A DNA stretch of 24,317 nt, taken from positions 1 through 24,317 of the forward strand of contig JBNGIQ010002602.1 of the NCBI GenBank assembly GCA_049999765.1, read 5' to 3'. This DNA comes from Phaeoceros laevis. Its lineage: Eukaryota; Anthocerotophyta; Anthocerotopsida; Notothyladales. Below, piece by piece: positions 18,330 through 24,317 of the stretch (position 1 is its first letter; every line of letters starts with the position of its first letter). The notes beneath the pieces are model-generated. The model was not told the origin of the DNA and did no database searches. It worked only from the letters and a program-made list of their open reading frames with translations. A program made the position numbers and the translations under genes.

Positions 18330-18828
18330 ATTAAACTAATACCAAATGCCAAGGTCCCTCCAATAAGAGTCAAAAGCATCGGAGACATACTCCCCGCCGT
18401 TATCATTGCATAAGCATTCGACCAAGGCACCAGTCTGTCGTTGGGCAAAAGTGACATATTCCTTTACACAAAAAAAAAAGTGACATATTCCATGAAGCAG
18501 CCCAAGGTCTGACCTTTCTGCTTGATGTAATACAGGATGGTATACCTGCTTCAGTCGTCGGTAAACGAGAGAATATAGAGTGCTCCGCCAAGTGATGGAC
18601 TGGACATTGGTCCACAGAGGTCAGAATGCACCAACTCCAATAGTTTGGTAGCCCTAGTAGGTTCTGATCCTTGTAGGGCTGACGATGGTGTTTTCCATAA
18701 ACGCAAGCCTCGCAGAATTGGCGGTCCAGCAAACGAAGCATAAACTTCTCACGATACAAGGTGTTATCTGCCATCATTAACTTCATCTTGTCAAAGTTTG
18801 CATGACCAAGTCTAAAATGCCACAACAT
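18330..18828 (-). pseudogene. pol: GAG-pre-integrase and integrase core of the copia element
   Basis: MLWHFRLGHANFDKMKL and FCEACVYGKHHRQPYKD (near 18680-18828) give the zinc-binding GAG-pre-integrase domain. A frame change near 18665 follows, then ELVHSDLCGPM (first catalytic Asp) and ILSFTDD followed by TGA where the family has Trp (TDDWSRY). A 29-bp insertion at 18447-18491 disrupts the core. After it comes LCNDNGGEYVSDAFD with the second Asp. A TAG near GIWY interrupts just before the frame at 18329. The enzyme would join cDNA ends to host DNA; this copy cannot be translated through. Confidence 0.85.
18447..18491. repeat. Small A-tailed insertion flanked by 16-bp direct repeats
   Basis: AAAAGTGACATATTCC at 18447-18462 is repeated exactly at 18476-18491. 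Between the copies lies TTTACAC followed by a run of As that merges with the second copy. The repeat is part of the integrase coding sequence, which resumes correctly after the second copy. So about 29 bp were added, either by target-site-duplicating insertion of a tiny A-tailed fragment or by slippage. Confidence 0.85.
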
Positions 18829-19375
18829 GGACTGCTGGTCCTTGTGTGCTGGTCGGCTCAGGTGGGCAGACCTAGGATATGTGGCTTGGACACTATATCT
18901 TGTTCATAGAGATCATGAGAAGGTGTGCCAGTCGCTAGGACCTTGTTTTTAGACTTGATACCACAGCACCGCAGTTTGCAGTTAGAACTGTTCTTTCAGG
19001 AAGTATTTGGCTCATGAACAAAGTCTTGGAAGTCGACGCTTGCCTCCCAGAAGTACTTTGTTTTCGACCGGCCAACATCTCTAATTGACGTATTGGTGTA
19101 GATCACATCACTGAAAGAGTTGTTTTCAAAACCTCGAGCACAAGAACCAACCACAAGGCAAATGCCATCTGGGCTTTGACCCCACCTAATCTGTAAAGAA
19201 TCCCAACCAGTGTAGTTAGATCACCACTAACTGGTTGTGTAGATACACAATAAGGTACAGCAGTTAAACGGCGGGAACAGCGGGACGATGCCTGGCGGAC
19301 AATTGGCGAAGAATTTCCCATGGCGTCGACTATTAGACGAGAAACTACTTTCTCTCCATTCTCCAATGTTAATAT
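18829..19375 (-). other. Unresolved segment between protease and pre-integrase of the copia element
   Basis: About 550 bp separate the protease frame from LWHFRLGH, more than the family usually needs. A piece near 18900-19000 (GIKSKNKVLATGTPSHDLYE) has the look of the normal approach to the pre-integrase domain. The frame at 19103-19366 (LVGILYRLGGVKAQMAFALW) shows no retrotransposon motif I know. It could be divergent polyprotein or an old insertion. Confidence 0.4.
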
Positions 19376-20281
19376 CTACACACAAACAGAGAAGCCATGA
19401 GTGCTCCTATGCGCTTCTTCATGAAGAGATGTGATATTGTGACAGATGGCGAGATTTTTAAGGTACAAGGAATTTGTAAGGATACATGCTTCTTCTTCGA
19501 AGGTGATGCGAATTTGATGCTCCTGGGTGGGTTTTCTAACAGAAACTAGGTTCTTAACCATCTGGGGTACATGCAGGACATGTAGCAAACTAGTTGATGT
19601 ATGGTTAGTGAGCAGGATAGGGATCGTCCCCATGCCTGCTATAGGAGCACCCCGATCATCTCCAAGCAGAGCCACTTGACCAAGAGGCATTGGAAAATAC
19701 TCTTCAAATGCACTTCTGTCACGACGGATATAGGATGAGGCTCCGGAGTCAGGAAACCATGTATCCTTCCTTTCACTTATTGACAACATATAGACTGCAA
19801 GTATGGAGTGTGGGTTGCGTTGAACAACACTACTTTCAGCAAGGGGTGCAACTCTTCTGAGCTCACCAGCCTTCTTTTTCCGGCACTCGGATTCGTAATG
19901 GCCAAGTATGAGGCACCAGTTGCAGGGCCCCTTCTTCTTTGTAACAGCATTGTTAGGACGCTTTTTGATGTTGTTTTTGTTTGACGGCCACTGTTGACAT
20001 GGTGGCTGTCTTCTAGGGCCTCTATTCACGAAGAGTGCTCTGTTGGAAGGCTCTCCCCTGTGGGAGGTACCACTGCGACTAGCAGTCCTTGTTGACTCTT
20101 CCTCGAGAAGAGCTCCAATAAGGTCAGATAAAGCCACCACTGGTGTCTGACCTGCAGGTGTTGCCTGAGCAGCTTGCCTTAGCAACGAGCTTTGGTTGCT
20201 AACAAATTTCCTATAGCTGTTTGGTAAAGAAAGTAGCAATGCAACAGATGCTTGCATCTCTGTGGTTTTTGTACTGGTCAC
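19376..20281 (-). pseudogene. gag-pro: gag C-terminus and protease of the copia element
   Basis: The frame begins in the last part of gag (SVALLLSLPNSYRKFVSN). It carries a basic Arg/Lys/Asn-rich stretch, then a CCHC zinc knuckle (CNWCLILGHYESEC, CX2CX4HX4C) near 19880-19925. The copia protease follows with WFPDSGASSYIRRDRSAF, where DSGA is the active-site triad. Then come LLHVLHVPQMVKNLVSV and ITFEEEACILT, the usual end of the protease and start of the linker. It overlaps the upstream gag frame by about 70 bp in another phase, a frameshift. The stop is at 19376. Confidence 0.92.
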
Positions 20282-20906
20282 TAGCAGTAAGCTTAGATCT
20301 TAGAGATCTGAATTTGCTTACATGCTGTTCAACGGACTCATTTTCCCTCATTTTGCAGTTGTAGAAGGATCCGGTTGCAGTAACCATCGAGGTACCATTG
20401 ACACCTTGATATGCTTGGGTCAAAGTATCATATACGTCCTTGGTAGAGTCAGCCTTTTCTGTGTTGCCCATCATAGACCCATCCAAAGTTGATTGTATAA
20501 TGCCAAGAGCTCGCAGGTCTTGCTTTGCCGGTGCTTCCTGATCAGAATGAGCTGCATTAGCTGCAGGTTTAGGCACAGTTCCAGCAACTACTCCCCACAG
20601 ATCGTGTTCTCTGAGTATGGTCTTCACTCGAAGAGCCCAAATGTCAACATGTGTGCCCGAGAAACGATCTTTCTCCTTAAAGTCTATTTTCATATTGTTA
20701 ACTATTGTATTGTTAGTGACTGTCTGTGGTGGACGATGAGCCATTGCTCTAATAACCTGTGCAGCTAACGACTGTGCAACAAGTGAAGCCGCAGAGGCTT
20801 GTGATTGTGTGACTGCAAGCCTTAGGGTCACCTGTGGAGGCTGAGTGTTATACATGTACAGTAGATTAAGGGATAGTATTATTGGATTGAGTGTCGGGTA
20901 TATCAT
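20211..20906 (-). pseudogene. gag: gag (capsid) of the copia element
   Basis: The frame contains a copia gag/UBN2-like domain: MKIDFKEKDRFSGTHVDIWA, LRVKTILREHDLWGVV, then KDVYDTLTQAYQGVNGTSM and KMRENESVEQHVSKFRSL. Before it lies a low-complexity Ala/Gln/Ser-rich segment. The path upstream continues in another frame as an RG-rich start (21039 down to about 20915). The gag forms the particle that packages the RNA. The frame is lost near 20275, where the gag-pro frame takes over. Confidence 0.88.
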
Positions 20907-20914
20907 GTTGGCAT

Positions 20915-21039
20915 ATTCAGGACATAGGATCTACGGGGTGCACATCGGAAGGATTATTGGGTGATCTGCTACCCCTGCCTCTTCCTCTACCACGGCGTGC
21001 TGGGTTCTTACTACCTCTGCCTCTGTATGAGATGTGCAT
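20915..21039 (-). pseudogene. RG-rich N-terminus of the copia gag
   Basis: An ATG at 21039 on the minus strand starts MHISYRGRGSKNPARRGRGR and ends near HPVDPMS with a stop. A one-base shift would join it to PEYANMIYPTLN, the start of the gag frame. The Arg-Gly repeats suggest RNA binding. Whether it belonged to gag or was a separate leader peptide is not settled. Confidence 0.45.
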
Positions 21040-21854
21040 GTATCGCAACTGTGAACCTAACACATTTGTAGACCACCATTGTAGTTTTAGAATTTAGGAG
21101 GGCTTTGTTGGTTTCACCTTGCACATTTATCCATGTTGAAGTTCCTTGATGAAAAATTCTGATAGGATTTTCTTGGTGCTGTAGGTTTAGGCAAACCGCC
21201 AGGTCCTAGAAGGTACCCCAATTGTTGACAGTATCAGCCTCTGATTTTTAATGACTACTTCTGTTAGGTATGCGACCTGGTTTCTATTTGCCTGAATAAA
21301 TTGCTGGGGCCCAACTGTATGAGTATGAGTCTGTTTGAGGACACCCAACAGCCTTAATGAATTTTTGTTCAAGACTTTGGTGCGAAGACGAAGGACGTGT
21401 GTGAGCATGGTCGACGCATTCTTGACAGGTTATAACGCTTGACGTTTGAGTACTAGATCGTGATGTTGAATGTAGCAGTGGATCTACTTGCCTGTCAAGC
21501 ATGCAATGCGTATTACTAACTGTCTGTGGTTTGGAAATTGCAGGCATGACGGTATTGGCTGAGAAATTGGTTAAGGTTTCGCCCATTGGAATGGGGACAA
21601 GGCAGTACCGGACCTCCTCCACTTCTATCGACAAGAAGTTGTATTCTTCCCTTGCGTCTCGGCATGGGCACATTCTACGAGTAGTAGTGACTGACAGCGT
21701 CTGCCAAGAACATTTCCGCCATCTCGCCAAACCTGGTCAGAGAAATGCTAAGTGCTGCGATGGTAATTCTGAAGTTCTTGTGAGACAGGTTCCTAATGCA
21801 ATTCGCGCTTTTGCAGGTTGCACAAATGCTAGGTGGAGATGCAGTGGAATCCAT
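21040..21854 (-). other. Leader between primer-binding site and gag of the copia element
   Basis: About 815 bp. A frame at 21284-21730 and the first frame after the primer site (ATG at 21854, MDSTASPPSICATCKSANCI) are open for 59 to 148 codons but have no known motif. A long leader or a decayed extra frame are both possible. GGTACC...AATTGTTGACAGTATC near 21215-21235 looks LTR-like but has no partner. Confidence 0.35.
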
Positions 21855-21867
21855 GCTGCTGATACCA
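21855..21867 (-). promoter_or_regulatory. Candidate primer-binding site of the copia element
   Basis: On the minus strand the sequence reads CTCTCA|TGGTATCAGCAGC. TGGTATCAG is the usual plant LTR-retrotransposon site that pairs with the 3' end of initiator tRNA-Met, and it directly follows a CA that would end the LTR. Nine bases match; the next bases differ from the common TGGTATCAGAGC. Confidence 0.65.
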
Positions 21868-22038
21868 TGAGAGGAATTCAGGATCGATCAAGAGAGAGAT
21901 TAGAATTGAAAGAATAGACTAATGTTTACACGCACAGCGTACTCCTAAGGAAGAGACGGTGGCGGTTGGTGTGTGTCCCGTGACTCGGTGATGGTTGACT
22001 TAGGGCACGACATTTAGAAGCGCCTATTCATATCTAGT

Positions 22039-22062
22039 CCACGTATGACGTTTCGTACGTGG
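22039..22062. promoter_or_regulatory. ACGT-core inverted repeat in the candidate LTR
   Basis: CCACGTA and TACGTGG are separated by ten bases. ACGT cores with CC/GG flanks resemble G-box/ABRE-type binding sites of plant bZIP factors. The location upstream of the TATA-like box of the minus-strand LTR fits an enhancer, but this is inference. Confidence 0.35.
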
Positions 22063-22298
22063 CATTTCATGAGACTTTAACTCTATTTAATCTGCTGAAT
22101 AATGAATACTAAATTCTAACTTAATTTACTATTCCCCTTTATGAGGTTGCTTGCCCTTTAAATGAATGAATGAAGTTAACCGTTTGGTGGTGAGCCAACC
22201 GAGCAGCAAATATGGCCGCGTACTCGACTCAATCTACTAGCCCTGCACTAAACCTACCTAGCTTATAACCTACCTCCTAAAAACTAAAAACTAACGCG

Positions 22299-22348
22299 CC
22301 TGACATTTTTCCCTGACATTTTTCTAGTATTTTCCTGACATTTTTCCC
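22299..22348. repeat. Three CCTGACATTTTT units
   Basis: CCTGACATTTTTC recurs three times within 50 bp: two copies in tandem and the third after a TAGTATTTT gap. Confidence 0.85.
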
Positions 22349-22352
22349 TTTG

Positions 22353-22590
22353 ACACAAAGAGGCTGCATGCCCTTCTTGATACAAAGAGGCTGCATGCCT
22401 TGGACAAAAAGGGGCTACATGACCTTGGACACAAACAGCTTACATACTTGCTACATGCTTTAGTTACATGCTACATGTTTTAGGTTACATGCTTGCTACA
22501 TGCTTCAAGTTATATGCTTGCTATATGGTTGCATGCTGTATGCTATATGCTTCAAGTTACATGCTTGCTATATGCTTACTATATTTCATG
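22353..22590. repeat. Degenerate minisatellite of TACATGCTTGC-type units
   Basis: The array begins with ACAAAGAGGCTGCATGCC repeated at about 22356 and 22383. It then passes into many variants of TTACATGCTTGCTACATGCTTCAAG, with TATATGCTTGC forms near 22510-22580. Higher-order copies of about 60 bp (TGCTTCAAGTTAYATGCTTGC) are visible near 22500 and 22550. Confidence 0.85.
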
Positions 22591-22599
22591 ATCAATGAA

Positions 22600-23333
22600 C
22601 ATAATTAATTTTAATGTTTATGTTTGAACTTTAATAACCATGGAAAGTGTTGATCTCTTTAAAGATGTATACCATAGCAGACCATTCCCTCATTTTAGAG
22701 AAGGATGGTAGCTACCCTAGCTCAGCCTGGGCGCTATGCACAATGGGAGACCGGCGTCGTATGTCTTTATGCAAATAAACACTACTGTACCTGTTCGCAT
22801 GCGTGTGCCCGCAGGATCCACGAGGAGGTGTTGTGGGTTGTAGTAGGAAGGCCTGATTTTAGCAAACGTTGTGTGGTCCCCTCCTACAAGTGCAAGTGCC
22901 GGTGCTCTACATTAGGGAGTGGGTAGCAAGAGGCACCAATGCAGCAGGAGGCTTCGGTAGGCTTTGAGCAAGTGCTTGCAGTTTAATCCCGATATTTTGT
23001 CATCCCAGGAGCACACTGGTGAGGGCCGAGGTTAACCTTTGTGAATGAAATCGGAAGACAAATCTAGATGCATTCCGTGGAGGTCCACGGAGTTGCTTGC
23101 AGTGAATCGTTTAGGCTAGGATGAAAAAAAATGAAAAAATCTTATTAAAAGCTCTAGATCTACTGCTCAACCAAATAGTGAAAGCTCAAAAACTCCACGT
23201 CGAGATGTGTTCAAACAATATTGGCGTGGTTCACATCCGACATGGCCAACAAAGCTAAAAAAAAACTACATTGAATCACACCCCAACTATGAGTCTGTAC
23301 ACTTCCTTAGTTCACGGTTTGCCTTCTTCCATA
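22600..23333. other. Non-coding stretch with one Cys-rich small frame
   Basis: The only frame worth naming is 22705-22926 plus (73 residues), with eight Cys, in HYCTCSHACARR and YKCKCRCS among others. It has no known domain and no conserved neighbours, so I do not call it a gene. The rest is AT-rich with A runs near 23125-23150 and 23258. Confidence 0.4.
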
Positions 23334-23580
23334 CTTAGGACCTCTTTGGACATCTAGTTGGAGCAGATTTTGTTGCCCCAGTTCGATCGTGAACTGCCGT
23401 GAATGGCTAGAACAGCCTGAAATCTGGCTAAAATCGCCTTGCACTGCCTCCTACGTGTGATTTTAGTTCGTCCTACTTGGCTCTAACTTGGCAATCTCGA
23501 ACTGCACATGGACAGAATTTGCCCCCCAACTGCTTCCTGCACCAAATCCCCCAAAAAAGGTCTGGTTGGGGATGAACTAG
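23334..23580 (+). repeat. Dispersed repeat, copy A
   Basis: Three blocks occur in order: CTTAGGACCTCTTTGGACAT (23334), GTGTGATTTTAGTTCGTCC (near 23455) and AAAAAAGGTCTGGTTGGGG (near 23553). Each has a diverged counterpart in the same order and orientation in copy B. No frame is conserved between the copies, so the repeat is probably non-coding. Confidence 0.75.
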
Positions 23581-23808
23581 AAGGTTTGGGTTACTGTCCA
23601 TCGCCAGCCGAACTGATGGCCGAACTGATGATCGAACTGGTGGCCTGTCCAGGACTGCCAGTCCTAAGATTTCGACCTTGGGCAGTTTGACAGCAAGCGC
23701 CGTTGGCCCAGAACTAGAAAAAACAAATATTATTTCAATGAACTGCACAAGATCCAGCCCGAATTGAATTGCTCCAGTTCATGGCAAACTGGCTATCCGT
23801 AGACGTCC

Positions 23809-24096
23809 TTAGGATCTCTTTAGACTGCCAGATAGGGCAAATTTTGCTGCCCCAATGCGAGGCCGAACTGCATGAATTGTCCTAAAACCGCCTCAAACTC
23901 CTACCGACAGGGGGACCCTCATGGGACCGTGCCAACCTCCTCAAATAGCTACATACAAATAGCTACATACATACCGACATGTGATTTTAGTTGGTCTGAC
24001 ATGGCTCCAACGTGGCCCTGACGTGGCAATTGCGAACTATGACGGAATCTGTCCCTTTCGCGAATTTTCGAAAAAAGGTCCGGTTGGGGCATCTGT
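23809..24096 (+). repeat. Dispersed repeat, copy B
   Basis: Counterparts of copy A are CTTAGGATCTCTTTAGACTG (23809), ATGTGATTTTAGTTGGTCTG (near 23980) and AAAAAAGGTCCGGTTGGGGC (near 24071). This copy is longer because of an insertion near 23905-23975, which includes a duplicated AAATAGCTACATAC. Confidence 0.75.
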
Positions 24097-24317
24097 GCCA
24101 GATTTCGTTTACGTTGGGCAATGTCTGTCCGTCTTATGCAACGACAGTCCCCTCCCCTCCCCTCGTATGCATGCCGACCTCACAGCACCAGGCTACGGCT
24201 GCCACGCCATCTCCAGCCCTCCAGGCCCCTCCTGCTATGGCCTGCCGTGCCACGCCTAGGTAGCAGCCATGCTGGCGCACCCGATCCGCTCCTCCCTTTG
24301 CTACAGCACCCCCCCCC
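24097..24317. other. C-rich right edge
   Basis: Pro/Ala-coding style C-rich sequence ends in a run of nine Cs at the window edge. Two overlapping frames (to 24259 and 24263) have no motifs. I see no feature. Confidence 0.4.

Larger units (their letters stand above)
16651..22350 (-). mobile_element. 3'-truncated Ty1/copia retrotransposon
   Basis: Reading from high to low coordinates: candidate LTR and primer-binding site, gag, CCHC knuckle, protease (DSGA), GAG-pre-integrase, integrase, RT. Integrase before RT defines Ty1/copia. Frameshifts, stops and a small internal insertion (18447-18491) show decay. The element ends at the last RT motifs (IEKILVKFRMQDCK near 16730-16775), lacks RNase H and 3' LTR, and abuts the gypsy element in the opposite orientation. 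The outer end of the LTR near 22350 is approximate. Confidence 0.88.
21868..22350 (-). repeat. Candidate 5' LTR of the copia element
   Basis: The inner end (TGAGAGG on the plus strand, CA on the minus) is set by the primer-binding site. The stretch contains an ATTAAATAGAG box on the minus strand near 22085, usable as a TATA element, and an inverted pair CCACGTA/TACGTGG at 22039-22062 with ACGT cores, as in plant bZIP sites. The outer end is not fixed; three CCTGACATTTTT units at about 22299-22348 are near it. No 3' LTR is present for comparison. Confidence 0.5.

Noticed and set aside
20493-20768. Plus-strand 91-residue frame
   Set aside because: It is the antisense shadow of the copia gag domain.
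21501-21917. A 138-residue plus-strand frame overlapping the copia leader and primer-binding site
   Set aside because: It has no motif. It lies antisense to the candidate LTR end and leader, and its length can be explained by few stops in GC-richer DNA.
22705-22926. Cys-rich 73-residue frame as a zinc-binding protein gene
   Set aside because: Cys spacing matches no family I know, no His pattern supports a SWIM or PHD finger, and there is no neighbouring coding signal.
1-24317. tRNA or rRNA genes
   Set aside because: No A/B box pair with a foldable cloverleaf and no rRNA-like conserved segment was seen by eye; a covariance-model scan would be needed to exclude them fully.

Overview
The window looks like intergenic, repeat-rich nuclear DNA from a eukaryote of the plant lineage. 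No intact host gene, rRNA, tRNA or prokaryotic operon is visible. The content is simple repeats, degenerate open frames with plausible GT-AG introns, and two large decayed LTR retrotransposons. A charophyte alga (Chara-like) is my best guess. It rests mainly on a Ty3/gypsy element that carries a cytosine-5 DNA methyltransferase, an arrangement reported from charophytes. This is inference, not proof.

Layout, left to right. 1-191 is an 8-bp microsatellite. 192-4242 is non-coding DNA with short tandem duplications and one long imperfect hairpin (964-1046). 4243-9628 holds several unrecognised protein-like frames: a short frame broken at a C run (4243-4627), a longer one broken twice (4945-6048), two low-complexity frames (6504-6830, 7344-7733), and a three-exon pseudogene (7868-9628) with a coiled coil and an Arg/Gly-rich tail.

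9919-16528 is a plus-strand Ty3/gypsy element in the order gag (two CCHC zinc knuckles) - aspartic protease - C5 DNA methyltransferase - reverse transcriptase - RNase H - integrase - PHD finger. It therefore once encoded a DNA-methylation writer inside pol and a histone-tail reader at its C-terminus. Frameshifts, eight in-frame stops and changed catalytic residues show this copy is dead. No LTR could be paired for it.

About 16650-22350 is a minus-strand Ty1/copia element, reading from high to low coordinates: candidate LTR and primer-binding site (21855-22350), gag with an RG-rich N-terminus, CCHC knuckle, protease, integrase, and reverse transcriptase. It stops at the end of the RT domain, directly against the gypsy 3' end. 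RNase H and the 3' LTR are missing.

22353-24317 is non-coding: a degenerate TACATGCTTGC-type minisatellite, then two diverged direct copies of a dispersed repeat (near 23334-23580 and 23809-24096), and a C run at the window edge.
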